Positions 18,290-29,345 of a stretch of 64,000 nt of DNA are shown here, in pieces. The translations under genes and the position numbers were made by a program. The stretch's first letter is position 1; the number at the start of each line of letters is the position of its first letter. The DNA comes from Shewanella phaeophyticola (lineage in GTDB: Bacteria > Pseudomonadota > Gammaproteobacteria > Enterobacterales > Shewanellaceae), in assembly GCF_025398315.1 (NCBI RefSeq), contig NZ_JAODOQ010000001.1:4650001-4714000 (forward strand). The letters run 5' to 3'. The notes below the pieces were generated by a model, which was not told the origin of the DNA, ran no database searches, and saw only the letters and a list, made by a program, of their open reading frames with translations.

Positions 18290-20885
18290 TTATTGGAATA
18301 AGTCTTCGGCAACATTGTCGATAAAGATATCACCACTTTTCTGTGTTTCAGTGACATATTCTTTAGGCTCTGTACCTTCAACAAAATATTCAAATGTGGT
18401 TGTATGATCTGTTTTGCGGGTTAATTTCCCCGTTGCTAAATCAATTCGAGCAGATACAATGCCTTGTGGCGGAATAACAGGATGTTCTGGCTTGCCAGCT
18501 AATGCTTTATTCATAAAGTCATTCCAACCCGGCTTCAGCCGTTTTGGCGCCCGCTTCAGCCCCTGATATTTGGTCTGGTTCGCCGTTTGCCATCCAGCTA
18601 GAGCGACCTAATTGACGACCATGATCATCAAATCCGACCCAAAATGTAGAGGTTAGTGTTGGATTAAAACCACTAAACCAAGTGTCTCGAGACTCGTTTG
18701 TGGTACCAGTTTTACCTGCTATGTCATGACGCTTAATGAGTTTAGCTGCACGCCAAGCTGTACCGTTCCAGCCTGTACCTTTGCTCCAATCACCGCCGCC
18801 CCAAATTACACTTTTGAGAGCCTCTGTGATAAGAAACGCTGTTTGCTCAGAAATAATTTGCTTAGCAAATCGTGCTTCAGGGTTGCTACAGATATTATCT
18901 TCAGCGGTGAGCTGCGTGGTTTGGTGTTCGGCATCATCATTAGGCTCAACGACATCGTCTTGTTCAATGACAGGCTGTGATAGTTCATCTGCCATGGCGG
19001 CAAATGGGTCATCAACATCGCTAAATGTCAGTGTTGTATCTTGTGGTTTATTACAAGCAAGAGCAGGGATAGTTTCTTCAATCATATTGTCATAACCGTC
19101 AGTCACATGATCGATAAAGTAAGGCTCAACTAAATAACCGCCATTTGCAAAGACGTTAAATGCCGTAGCCACTTGTAACGGTGTTACTGACGGAGAACCT
19201 AATGCCAGTGATTCATTGCGTGGTAGATCATTAGGGTCAAAGCCAAATTTAACCAGCTCTTTAATGGTGTTATCTAACCCAGCATGACGCATAGCCCTTA
19301 CCGACATAACGTTAATCGATTGAGCTAAACCAACACGTAAACGCGTTGAACCACCATAAATATCCGGTGAGTTTTTAGGTCTCCAAGCTGTGCCCTGGCG
19401 TGTATCGGGTTTATTGATTGGCGCATTGTTAATTAATGTCGCTAAGGTATAGTCCTTTTCAAGCGCTGCGGCATAAATGAATGGTTTAATGTTAGAGCCT
19501 AATTGACGTTTAGCCTGGGTGACACGATTAAACTGGCTTTGACTAAAGCTAAAACCACCGACTAAGGTTCTGATCGCTCCATCATGAGGCTCAAGTGACA
19601 CGGTTGCACTTGATACTAATGGGATTTGCGATAACTGCCAATATTGACCGTTATCGCGGATCCACACTTGCTGTCCCGCGGTGAGGATGTCGCTTGCTTG
19701 TTTTGGTGGCAAGCCTTGACGCTTGTCACTAATAAATTTGCGTGCCCACTTCAGGCCGTTCCATTCCAGTGTAATCAGTTTACCTTCAGCGTCGAGCACC
19801 TGAGCTTGCTGCTCGCTCACGCTCATTACCGCAGCAGGGATGATACCTTGCATAGATGAAGTGCGTTTTAATGTTGCGATGATTTCATCACGCGCTAATG
19901 GCGTCTCTGTCCATAATTCGGTAACTGGGCCGCGATAACCATGGCGCTGGTCGTAGGCAAATACATTGTCTCGTAAAGACTCTTGAGCCATTAGCTGCAA
20001 ATCAGATGAAATGGTGGTGTAAACGTTATACCCATTGGTGTACGCCGCTTCTTCACCGTATTTTTGGATCATGTAGTCGCGCGCCATTTCAGAAATATAA
20101 GGTGCGTATAAATCGATTTCCGCCCCATGGTATTTGGCAGTAGAAGGGCTGCTGATGGCTTCTTCGTACTCGGCTTGTGTAATGTTACGCTTTTCAAGCA
20201 TGCGGCTTAATACCCAGTTACGGCGGGCGATAGCGCGTTCTTGGTTACGGATTGGGTTAGCGGCAGAAGGCGCTTGTGGTAAACCGGCAATCATTGCCAT
20301 TTCTGGTAGAGACAACTGATTCAACTCTTTGCCGTAGTACACTTGCGCGGCAGCGCCGACACCATATGCACGGTTTCCTAAAAACGAACGGTTTAAATAC
20401 AGTGCTAAGATTTCTTTTTTAGAGAGTGCTTTTTCAATTTTTAATGCTAAAAAGATTTCTTTTACTTTACGAATATAGGTTTTTTCATTTGATAAAAAGA
20501 ACCCTCGGGCTACCTGCTGAGTAATGGTACTGGCACCTTGGCTTTTTTTACCTGTGGTAATCAATATGGTTGCAGCCCGAATAATACCAATAGGGTCAAT
20601 GCCTCTGTGTTCAAAGAAGCGTGCATCCTCGGTGTCGAGTACCGCATTAATTAATTGCACTGGTACATCGTCATACTCCACAGGAATACGACGCTTCTCA
20701 CCAAATTGTGAGATAAGTTTGCCGTCTTGGCTGTAAATGCGCAGCGGGGTTTGCAATTGAACCGTTTTTAATGAATTAACATCAGGTAAGTCGGGCAATA
20801 CATAAAAGTATGCTGCTGTAATGGCGGCGACACCTAAAAGTGATAGGCTAAAAAAGGCGATTAATAAACGTTTAAACCACTTCAC
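18290..20885 (-). pseudogene. mrcA: penicillin-binding protein 1A, frameshifted near the C-terminus
   Basis: Reconstructed length about 860 residues, as expected for class A PBP1A. Order: membrane anchor (8-27), GT51 transglycosylase (EDARFFEHRG near 88, GASTITQQVAR near 117), OB-like insert, then transpeptidase with SxxK-type QLGSNIKPFIY, SINVMS and KTGTT. The enzyme polymerises and cross-links peptidoglycan in the periplasm. The frame ends at TGA 18519-18521, and the last 74 or so codons continue in another frame to 18290. A surplus G in the GGG run (18528-18530) explains it. All catalytic domains precede the break. Its activator gene lpoA is in the window and is also frameshifted. Confidence 0.88.
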
Positions 20886-21070
20886 TCGATAATTCCAAAA
20901 ACAAAAAATAGTGGCGTTAGTATATAAGCCGAAGAGTTTTTGGTGAAGTAAAACATGATTAAGTTAAAATAGTATTTGTAAAATGCAGAAACATTTTATA
21001 CAAATACTTATAACGAGTTGATTATGTGCTAATCTCTTACAAAATAATAATAGAATTGTGATGACGGACT

Positions 21071-22150
21071 ATGCTTTCTAAACTTTGGAAGCGGCAAGCA
21101 CCTCAGATGGTTGGGATTGATATCGGGTCTCATGAAATAAAAGCCATTCTGTTGGGCAAGACTGCTGATGGATATAAAATTCAAAATCATGCATCGGTTC
21201 CTGTTAAGAAGGGAGCAGTGGTCGATCATGATATTCGAGATTCTGAAGCTGTAATGGAATCATTGCGACAGATCAAACGCATTTTACCTAAATCGGTAAA
21301 GTTTGCTGCTGTTGCTGTTTCCGGCTCAGCCGTTATGACCAAAGTCATTTATATGGATGCGGCATTAAACGAAGAAGAGATGGAGGCTCAAATTGAAATC
21401 GAAGCTGACAACCTTATTCCTTATTCGTTAGATGAAGTCAGCATCGATTTTGAGCGACTCAGCCCCAATATCACCGACCCGACTAAAGTGGATGTATTAC
21501 TCAGTGCTTGCCGTAGTGAAAACATTGATTCTCGCGTTGATGCGTTAGATGCTATCGAATTAGATGTAAAAGTCGTTGATGTCGAAGCGTATGCGTTAGG
21601 TCGCTCAGCTGAATTGATTTACGGCCAGTTACCTGAAGGCGCTAAAGATAAATCAATTGCCATGGTCGATATTGGTGCGAATATGACCACCTTTTCTGTT
21701 GTCGAAAAAGGTGAGACCACCTTTATACGCGAGCAAGCCTTTGGGGGTGAGTTGTTTACTCAATCCATTTTGTCATTTTACGGCATGCCGCATGACGAAG
21801 CTGAGCGCGCTAAGGTCACCAATCAACTGCCTCGAAATTATATGTTCGAGGTTTTGTCACCGTTTCAAACTCAATTATTACAACAAATAAAGCGTACTCT
21901 CCAAATTTACTGTACTGCAAGTGGTCGTGAAAAAGTTGACTACATCGTTCTTTGCGGCGGGACAGCTAAGCTAGAGGGAATGGCAGAGTTACTCACCAAT
22001 GAGTTAGGTGCTCATACCATTGTCGCCGATCCTTTCCAAGGCTGTTTACACGCAGATGACACCATGAAAAGCCAACTTCAACCTACTATAAGTAAGTATA
22101 TGGTGGCATGTGGTCTTGCGTTGAGGAGTTACGCTCAATGGCGAACATAA
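21071..22150 (+). CDS. pilM: type IV pilus assembly protein PilM
   Basis: A 359-residue cytoplasmic actin-like protein with the phosphate-binding motif GIDIGSHEIKAI near residue 16 and the second ATPase motif AMVDIGANMTTFSV near 198. PilM binds the N-terminal tail of PilN and ties the cytoplasmic side of the pilus machine to the inner-membrane PilN/O complex. First gene of pilMNOPQ, 185 bases from the divergent mrcA start, as in most gammaproteobacteria. Confidence 0.96.
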   Translation: MLSKLWKRQAPQMVGIDIGSHEIKAILLGKTADGYKIQNHASVPVKKGAVVDHDIRDSEAVMESLRQIKRILPKSVKFAAVAVSGSAVMTKVIYMDAALNEEEMEAQIEIEADNLIPYSLDEVSIDFERLSPNITDPTKVDVLLSACRSENIDSRVDALDAIELDVKVVDVEAYALGRSAELIYGQLPEGAKDKSIAMVDIGANMTTFSVVEKGETTFIREQAFGGELFTQSILSFYGMPHDEAERAKVTNQLPRNYMFEVLSPFQTQLLQQIKRTLQIYCTASGREKVDYIVLCGGTAKLEGMAELLTNELGAHTIVADPFQGCLHADDTMKSQLQPTISKYMVACGLALRSYAQWRT

Positions 22151-22722
22151 ACCTTTTACCATGGCGTGAAGAGGCCAGAGAAAAACAAAAACGCGACTAC
22201 ATCGGTATACTTGCGCTTGTTTTTTTAGTGACTTCATTACTCGTTTATCTTTTTCTCAGTTTTTTAGAGTTAGTGACAGACGATCAGCGTCAACGTAATG
22301 CTTATCTTGATTCAGAAATTGCCTTACTCAATACGCAAATTGCAGAAATTAGAAAAATCACTGAGCGTAAAAAAGACATTGAGCGTCGTACTGAAATTAT
22401 TCTTAATTTGCAGCAATCACGTAATTTACCTACTCATGTATTGGATGAACTCGTTCGTATCGTGCCCCCAGGGATTTACCTTTCGAGTATTGAAAAGAAG
22501 GGCAGTATCTTATGGATTGAAGGGCGTAGCGAATCGAATAACAACGTCGCCAATATGATGAGGAAAGTGAAAACATCGTCTTATTTAAATGATCCTAATA
22601 TGCAGTCGATTGTGACGCAAAATGAAGAGTTAAGACAATTACAAAGCTTCAAACTGCGTGTGACTATTCGTGATGACTCACAATCAACCGCTGTCGATAC
22701 CAGCCAAGGAGCGAGAAAATGA
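22138..22722 (+). CDS. pilN: type IV pilus inner-membrane protein PilN
   Basis: About 194 residues starting MANINLLPWRE, the conserved INLLPWR motif that docks on PilM. One membrane segment lies near residues 23-45, followed by a coiled coil and a periplasmic fold. The start ATG (22138) lies inside the last codons of pilM (13-base overlap). A possible upstream GTG would not begin with the conserved motif. Confidence 0.95.
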   Translation: MANINLLPWREEAREKQKRDYIGILALVFLVTSLLVYLFLSFLELVTDDQRQRNAYLDSEIALLNTQIAEIRKITERKKDIERRTEIILNLQQSRNLPTHVLDELVRIVPPGIYLSSIEKKGSILWIEGRSESNNNVANMMRKVKTSSYLNDPNMQSIVTQNEELRQLQSFKLRVTIRDDSQSTAVDTSQGARK

Positions 22723-23336
22723 ATCTCGACCTAGACCAATTTAATGATATCGATTTTGAGAACATCGGCGGCTGGCCTAAGCTGGTTAAAATTGTGTTTG
22801 CCGCGTTTTTGTCTTTATGTGTTATTGGCGCCAGTTATTATTTGTTTATTTCAGATACCATTGATGTAATGGAAGCTGAGCAGCAAAAAGAGATACAATT
22901 ACGTGAAGATTTTGAAAATAAATATCGCTTAGCTGCAAACTTAAAACTTTACCGTGAACAATTGGTGGTAATGGAAGCACAGTTTGCTGAATTATTAAAA
23001 ATGTTACCGTCTGAAAATGAAATGCCAGGCCTGTTAGATGACTTAACATTTGTCGCAACGGATGCTGGACTTCGTATTAATAGCCTAGATTGGGACGACG
23101 AAATTGAACGAGATTTTTATATTGAGTTTCCAATCAAAATGGCTGTTCAAGGTGATTACCATAAAATTGGTAATATGGTAAGCGGTGTTGCAAAGTTACC
23201 TCGAATAGTAAGCTTGCATGATTTTGTGATTAAGCGAAATGATACTGGCGGATTATCAATGGATATTCTTGCGAAAACGTATCGCTTTAAAGAAGGTGCA
23301 GAGTTACCACCACAGACAAATAAGGGGCAGAAATAA
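22719..23336 (+). CDS. pilO: type IV pilus inner-membrane protein PilO
   Basis: A 205-residue bitopic protein with a membrane segment at residues 27-48, a coiled coil (about 52-90) and a ferredoxin-like periplasmic domain. It forms a heterodimer with PilN. The ATGA overlap with pilN and one-base overlap with pilP show tight coupling. Confidence 0.95.
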   Translation: MNLDLDQFNDIDFENIGGWPKLVKIVFAAFLSLCVIGASYYLFISDTIDVMEAEQQKEIQLREDFENKYRLAANLKLYREQLVVMEAQFAELLKMLPSENEMPGLLDDLTFVATDAGLRINSLDWDDEIERDFYIEFPIKMAVQGDYHKIGNMVSGVAKLPRIVSLHDFVIKRNDTGGLSMDILAKTYRFKEGAELPPQTNKGQK

Positions 23337-23854
23337 TGAAATTACTTCCTCTTTTTGTGATTATGTCGTTTTTATTAACGGGTTGTATTGGCGATCGTAG
23401 TGATTTAGAGCTATTTGTTACTACTACTAAGGCGCAACATGTTGCACGTATACCGCCTTTAAAAGAAACACCTAAGTTCGAGCATTTTGCATATCAAGCA
23501 GAACTTATGCGCAGTCCTTTTGTTCCGCCTTCAAGGGAGTTAACAGAAGAAGTCATCGATACATCAAAGGACTGTTTACAACCAGACTTAAAACGTCGTA
23601 AGGGTCGCTTAGAGACTTATGCGCTCGACAATTTAAGAATGCGTGGAACACTGAGTGAAGACGGTACTATTTGGGCGTTAGTCGAATCAACTGATGCTAA
23701 TGTGTATCGTTTAGGTGTGGGTGAATATTTAGGGCTTTATCATGGCCGAATTGCAAAAGTTACGCCGCAATTTATCGAAATTATTGAATTAATCCCTGAT
23801 GGTTCAGGTTGCTGGGCAGAAAGATCTAGCAACTTAGAATTATCAGGAAAATAA
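23336..23854 (+). CDS. pilP: type IV pilus lipoprotein PilP
   Basis: A 172-residue lipoprotein with lipobox LLTGC (Cys17). A flexible linker is followed by the beta-sandwich homology region (LRMRGTLSEDGTIWALVE). PilP connects the PilN/O complex to the secretin PilQ. It contains DCLQPDLKRRKGRLE just before the folded domain, a conserved feature. Confidence 0.95.
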   Translation: MKLLPLFVIMSFLLTGCIGDRSDLELFVTTTKAQHVARIPPLKETPKFEHFAYQAELMRSPFVPPSRELTEEVIDTSKDCLQPDLKRRKGRLETYALDNLRMRGTLSEDGTIWALVESTDANVYRLGVGEYLGLYHGRIAKVTPQFIEIIELIPDGSGCWAERSSNLELSGK

Positions 23855-23875
23855 CGTGCGAAGGATGAGGGAATA

Positions 23876-25925
23876 ATGGAATCTTCTGCCGCGATGAAAA
23901 AAGCAATAACAAACTCATCATTGTGTAAAGCGCTTATAAGTGCAGTGTTGTTCGTGGCTATTGTGCCAAGTGCATTCGCAGCTAATCGCCTTATGGATGT
24001 AAAATATCATTCTATTGTTGATCACCAATTAGAAGTCGAATTTGTATTTGAGTCAGCAGTGACATCACCTACGGTGGATTTGTCAGCTGATCCTGCAGAG
24101 ATCATGCTTAACTTTGCCGATACAATTTCAAACTTAAATAAAGGTGTGATACCGGTAGACCAGGTCGGTGTAGAGCAACTAAGTGCTCAACAACAAGGTG
24201 GCGATTTGCAAATAGTTGTTGCCTTAAGCCAGGTTAAGCCTTACCAAGGTAAAATTGTGGGTAACAGTTATCGCTTAACTATTAACGATGATGTAGCAGT
24301 ACTCTGACCAAGCTAGTAACCCGTTTGTTAATGGGATTAAAAGTATCGACTTTCGCCGAAATAAAACTGGCGGTGGTGAGATATTATTTAATTTAAATAA
24401 CCGCTCTGTTGCTGCAAACGTTGAACAAGTGGGTTCAAAGCTCGAAATCAAATTATATAATACTGACATTGGTAATGATTTATTGTACGTGATGGACGTA
24501 CAAGATTTTGCGACCCCAGTTAATAGCTTTGAAACCTTTAAAGATGACTTAACAGCACGCATTATGGTTGATGTAGATGGCAACTATGATTACAACTACC
24601 GTCAAGACGGCGACGTATTTAAAGTCAGTGTTGATAAAGTTGAACGAGTGTCTGTGGCTAAAGAAGCTAAAAAATATAATGGTCGCTCACTATCTTTAAA
24701 CTTCCAAAATATTTCAGTGCGTACCGTTTTACAGATTATCGCTGATTATAATAATTTTAACCTAGTCACAAGTGACACTGTTGAAGGTGATATTACCTTA
24801 CGTTTAGACGATGTACCTTGGGATCAAGCATTAGATTTAATCTTACAAACAAAAGGTCTTGATAAGCGTATTGAAGGTAATATTTTAATGGTGGCGCCAA
24901 GTGAAGAGCTGGCTATCCGAGAAAGTAATGACCTTAAAAATAAACAAGAAGTAAAAGAGTTAGCACCGCTATATTCTGAGTATTTACAAATTAACTATGC
25001 AAAAGCCCTAGATATAGCCGAGTTATTGAAAACACCAGAATCAACCTTATTATCTAATCGTGGTAGCGTTGCCGTTGATGAACGTACTAACACATTATTA
25101 GTTAAAGATACGGCTGACATTTTAGAAAACGTGCATCGTTTAATTGAAGTGCTCGATATCCCAATCAAGCAAGTATTAATCGAAGCTCGTATGGTGACAG
25201 TAAAAGATGATGTCAGTGAAGACTTAGGTGTACGCTGGGGTATTACTGACCAGCAAGGTTCAGATGGCACATCTGGTACGCTTGAAGGCGCAAGTGACAT
25301 TGCCGGTGGTACGATTCCAAGTCTAGATGACCGATTAAATGTTAATTTACCGGCATCAGCGACCTCTGCTACCAGTATTGCTTTCCATGTAGCTAAGTTA
25401 GCTGATGGTACTGTACTTGATTTTGAATTAAGTGCATTAGAGCAAGAAAACAAAGGTGAGATCATTGCCAGCCCGCGTATTACCACTTCAAACCAGAAGT
25501 CGGCATACATTGAGCAGGGTGTTGAAATTCCTTATGTAGAATCAGCCTCTAGTGGTGCAACAACCGTAACCTTTAAGAAAGCAGTGTTATCACTGCGCGT
25601 AACCCCACAAATTACTCCTGATGACCGCGTTATCCTTGATCTTGAGATTACTCAAGATTCACAAGGTACAACCGTTGCAACAGCCACGGGTGAAGCGGTA
25701 GCGATTGATACGCAGCGTATTGGTACTCAGGTGTTAGTGAATAATGGTGAAACGATTGTGCTGGGTGGTATTTATCAGCAAAACCTTATCAGTAGCGTAA
25801 GTAAAGTGCCTGTTTTGGGTGATATTCCATTGGTTGGCTTCTTATTTAGAAACACATCTGACACTAATGAGCGTCAAGAGCTGTTGATATTCGTAACACC
25901 TAAAATCGTAACTGAAAAACTATAA
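23876..25925 (+). pseudogene. pilQ: type IV pilus secretin PilQ, frameshifted in the N-terminal region
   Basis: Reconstructed length about 682 residues. Signal peptide (ending PSAFA), AMIN domain, a second beta domain, secretin N0 domain (LNFQNISVRTVLQIIADYNNF), N1 domain, and the secretin pore with VPVLGDIPLVGFLF near the end. PilQ forms the outer-membrane channel for the pilus. The frame stops at TGA 24305-24307 after 143 codons, and conserved sequence resumes at 24306 (GAC CAA GCT AGT). One surplus base in ACTCTG restores it. Four intact partner genes upstream argue for a sequencing error or a very recent lesion. Confidence 0.88.
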
Positions 25926-25957
25926 TGTAGACAACGACATCAGTTAAGGTTAACCAT

Positions 25958-25986
25958 AAAAAGCCAGCATCAAAAGCTGGCTTTTT
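25958..25986 (+). terminator. terminator of the pilMNOPQ operon
   Basis: An 11-bp stem aaaaagccagc / gctggcttttt with a 7-base loop, 33 bases past the pilQ stop. The 200 bases that follow contain no gene and should hold the aroK promoter. Confidence 0.88.
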
Positions 25987-26200
25987 ATTGTGGGTTATTC
26001 AGTTTTTTAAGCCCTTTTCACATGGCATAATCTGTCGAAAATTAATTAAATCAGTATAAATCGCTGCGATGACTTGCAAGCGATGGCTCTAAACTGAGAT
26101 AATCCTTCGTCAAGTCTCATTAGAGCAAGGTTAAATTATAGGTCGGCTTGAGTTTAAGTCGATAAGGCATTCTTCCATATAAGATTCAGACGTATACGAA

Positions 26201-26716
26201 ATGGCTGAAAAACGTAATATTTTTCTGGTAGGCTCTATGGGCGCAGGTAAAAGCACAATTGGTCGCCATCTGGCACAAATGCTGCATTTAGATTTCCACG
26301 ATTCAGATCACGAGATTGAACAACGTACCGGTGCAGATATTGCCTGGGTGTTTGATGTTGAAGGTGAAGAAGGCTTCCGTCGTCGTGAAGCCCAAGTCAT
26401 CGCTGATCTTTCAGAAAGGCAAGGTATCGTTCTCGCAACAGGTGGTGGTTCTGTTCAGAGTAAAGATATCCGCAACTATCTTTCTGCTCGAGGTATAGTA
26501 GTTTACTTAGAAACAACTATCGACAAACAAGTCGCGCGTACACAGCGTGATAAACGTCGTCCGTTGTTACAAGTAGATGATCCACGCGAAGTTCTTGAAA
26601 GCTTAGCTGAAATCCGTAATCCTTTATATGAAGAGATTGCTGATGTCATTGTTAAGACTGATGAACAAAGCGCAAAGATCGTCGCAAACCAAATTATCGA
26701 GCAACTAGGCTTTTAG
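26201..26716 (+). CDS. aroK: shikimate kinase I
   Basis: A 171-residue protein with P-loop [15 protein letters not shown] near residue 11, shikimate-binding DSDHEIE and RRREAQV, the GGGSV motif near 80, and the lid RDKRRPLLQ. It converts shikimate to shikimate-3-phosphate with ATP. Encoded directly upstream of aroB (10-base gap) in the classic order. Confidence 0.97.
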   Translation: MAEKRNIFLVGSMGAGKSTIGRHLAQMLHLDFHDSDHEIEQRTGADIAWVFDVEGEEGFRRREAQVIADLSERQGIVLATGGGSVQSKDIRNYLSARGIVVYLETTIDKQVARTQRDKRRPLLQVDDPREVLESLAEIRNPLYEEIADVIVKTDEQSAKIVANQIIEQLGF

Positions 26717-26725
26717 GTAGAATTC

Positions 26726-27802
26726 ATGCAACAAATTCAGGTTCAATTAGGTGATAGAAGTTACCCCATTTACATTGGCCAGAATTTGATGAATGACAGC
26801 GAGGTTTTTACTCGCTATCTACAGCATAAAAAAGCCTTAATTGTTTCAAATGACACCATTGCTCCGTTGTACCTTGAACAGGTACAACAGGCGATGAGTG
26901 CCTGCACATCTATTGAAACAGTTATTTTGCCTGACGGCGAAAAATACAAAGACTTACAACACCTCGATAAGATCTTTACCGGTTTACTTGAGCATAATTT
27001 CGCTCGAGACTCTGTGCTAGTTGCTCTTGGCGGAGGTGTGGTTGGTGATATGACTGGCTTTGCCGCAGCATGTTATCAGCGAGGGGTTGAGTTTATTCAA
27101 GTGCCGACAACCTTGCTCTCTCAAGTTGACTCATCTGTAGGTGGCAAAACCGCAGTGAATCATCCGCTGGGCAAGAATATGATTGGCGCATTTTATCAAC
27201 CAAAGTCGGTGATTATCGATACTTTATGCTTACAGACATTACCCGCAAATGAATTTGCTGCAGGGATGGCTGAAGTGATCAAATATGGCATTATTTGGGA
27301 TGGCGACTTTTTTCACTGGCTTGAGCAGAATGTAAAAGCATTAAAAGCGCTTGATACCGATGCGCTAACCTATGCCATAGCAAAGTGCTGTCAAATTAAA
27401 GCCGATGTCGTTGAGCAAGATGAAACCGAGCAAGGTGTGCGCGCGTTGCTTAATCTTGGTCATACTTTTGGTCATGCAATTGAAGCTGAAATGGGCTATG
27501 GCGTTTGGCTACATGGTGAGGCTGTTGCAGCTGGAACCATACTAGCGGCGCAAACAGCATACAAAATGAAGCTGTTAGATGAGGTTAGTGTTGAACGTAT
27601 TACCTTGTTAATGCAAGCATTTGACCTGCCGGTAACAGCCCCTGACTCTATGGTTTTTGATAGCTTTATCAAGCATATGCGTCGAGATAAAAAAGTACTA
27701 GGCGGTAAAATTCGTTTAGTGTTACCAACCCAAATTGGCCGGGCTGATGTGTTTAGTGAAGTAAGTGAAGACTTACTTAATCAGGTTATCAGTCGCGCGT
27801 AA
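26726..27802 (+). CDS. aroB: 3-dehydroquinate synthase
   Basis: A 358-residue protein with the NAD-binding [16 protein letters not shown] motif near residue 95, [20 protein letters not shown] near 125, and metal-binding His in [11 protein letters not shown] near 248. It makes 3-dehydroquinate from DAHP. It lies in the aroK-aroB-damX-dam cluster. Confidence 0.98.
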   Translation: MQQIQVQLGDRSYPIYIGQNLMNDSEVFTRYLQHKKALIVSNDTIAPLYLEQVQQAMSACTSIETVILPDGEKYKDLQHLDKIFTGLLEHNFARDSVLVALGGGVVGDMTGFAAACYQRGVEFIQVPTTLLSQVDSSVGGKTAVNHPLGKNMIGAFYQPKSVIIDTLCLQTLPANEFAAGMAEVIKYGIIWDGDFFHWLEQNVKALKALDTDALTYAIAKCCQIKADVVEQDETEQGVRALLNLGHTFGHAIEAEMGYGVWLHGEAVAAGTILAAQTAYKMKLLDEVSVERITLLMQAFDLPVTAPDSMVFDSFIKHMRRDKKVLGGKIRLVLPTQIGRADVFSEVSEDLLNQVISRA

Positions 27803-27820
27803 ATAAAGTGTGGTGACGTT

Positions 27821-29215
27821 TTGACAACTTCAGGTCTATTGTTACTTCCCACTCAAGAAGCGCTAGTACAGCGTTTACAACATATCACCAGCTACAGTGA
27901 ACAACTACTGGTACTATGTGGTGACAAAGGCGCCGGTAAATCAACGCTTAGTGCAGCACTTGCAAGTGAGCTTGATGATTACAATTCTGCACTTATTATC
28001 TGTCCGCTACATGCTGATAGTGCTGAAATTCGCCGAAAAATTTTAGTCCAGTTAATCTCCGCTCCCATTTTTGATGATGAACGCCCCTTGATGGACACCG
28101 TCCTTCTAGTTCAATCAAGCCTCAAGAAACCATTGCACATTATTATTGATGATGCTGATTATTTGCCTAAAGATATTTGGGCAGAATGCATTTTATTAAG
28201 CCAAATTCAATGCGCAGGCAAATCGGTTGCGGTAACCATGACGGTTGAGCCGCATTTTTGGCGTACGCTTATGGCCGATCTTACTGATGACACTCGGACG
28301 TTGTTATTACAAGTTAATATTGAGCCACTGCCAAGTGCAGAACGTGATGGCCTTTATCAAAGCTTGTTATTACGCAGTCAAAAAACACCGTTTATTCCTC
28401 GAGAAATTATTCATAAGCAACTCGAAAAACAACAGGGCACACCTAAAGAAGTGGTCGAGTTGTTAACCCTAGCGTTAGAAGCACCAGCCGTTGATCCACA
28501 AAATAAGTCGTTAACCGCTAAAGTGGCAGCATATTTTGCTGTTGCCACCATTGCGTTAAGTGTCATATGGATTATTTATCACTATACCTTGCCGACAGAT
28601 ACGCCTGTCTCAGCTCCTGAGCTTACTGTAGAACAGGCGGTACAACGGCAAAATGCAAACCAATTTTTATTCAATTACGGTAAACAGAATTTAGCTGAGT
28701 ATTTTGAACAGCGACAATGGCTTGTAACAAAAAATACTGCCAAACAACAAGCTAATGCGCTCATACAGCAACAAGTGGAAGCCGATTTAGCTGTTGAGGC
28801 TGAAGTCGTAGAGTTAGATGTTGTGCCTGCCGATAATCATACCGATGTCGAGGTTATCTCTTCTTTAGATGGGTTGTCATTTCAGGGGAAGCTTCCAAAA
28901 GCACAGGCTCAAGCGGTATCTCAACCTAGCAAGATTATTGAAAGAGATAACACCCCCGCTAAAATAAAGGGCTTTACCTTACAGCTTGTTAGTGTCAATG
29001 ATAAATCATCTTTATCGCCTATTTTGGCTAAGCTAGCGCAAGAGAAGCAAGTGTATGTGATGAGTCACCAACAACGATTTGTGATTTTCCTAGGTGATTT
29101 TAATACTGCACCAGAAGCTTCGACTAAAGCAAAGCAGATCCAAACCGAATATGGCTTAGCTGCCCCCTGGGTAAGAAAGTGGGCAGACTTAACCGAATAT
29201 AAGCGACTCGAATAA
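27821..29215 (+). CDS. damX: DamX-like division protein with AAA and SPOR domains
   Basis: A 464-residue protein. An N-terminal AAA ATPase domain has Walker A CGDKGAGKST near residue 34 and Walker B HIIIDDAD near 108. One membrane segment lies near 238-256, then a linker and a C-terminal SPOR domain (FTLQLVSVNDKSSLSPILAK onward) that binds denuded septal peptidoglycan. The fused ATPase form is common in Shewanella and Vibrio, whereas E. coli DamX lacks a clear intact ATPase. Start TTG 27821; no nearby ATG gives the conserved N-terminus. Confidence 0.88.
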   Translation: MTTSGLLLLPTQEALVQRLQHITSYSEQLLVLCGDKGAGKSTLSAALASELDDYNSALIICPLHADSAEIRRKILVQLISAPIFDDERPLMDTVLLVQSSLKKPLHIIIDDADYLPKDIWAECILLSQIQCAGKSVAVTMTVEPHFWRTLMADLTDDTRTLLLQVNIEPLPSAERDGLYQSLLLRSQKTPFIPREIIHKQLEKQQGTPKEVVELLTLALEAPAVDPQNKSLTAKVAAYFAVATIALSVIWIIYHYTLPTDTPVSAPELTVEQAVQRQNANQFLFNYGKQNLAEYFEQRQWLVTKNTAKQQANALIQQQVEADLAVEAEVVELDVVPADNHTDVEVISSLDGLSFQGKLPKAQAQAVSQPSKIIERDNTPAKIKGFTLQLVSVNDKSSLSPILAKLAQEKQVYVMSHQQRFVIFLGDFNTAPEASTKAKQIQTEYGLAAPWVRKWADLTEYKRLE

Positions 29216-29345
29216 CCTGTTAACGGTGTGACGCTCAGGTGAAAAATATCAATATTCAAAACAATAAATCTTTTTTAGCCGATGATAAATAGCATTAAAC
29301 AGAGTACAATCATCAGCTTTAATTTTGCTGGCATAGTTCCTATTC

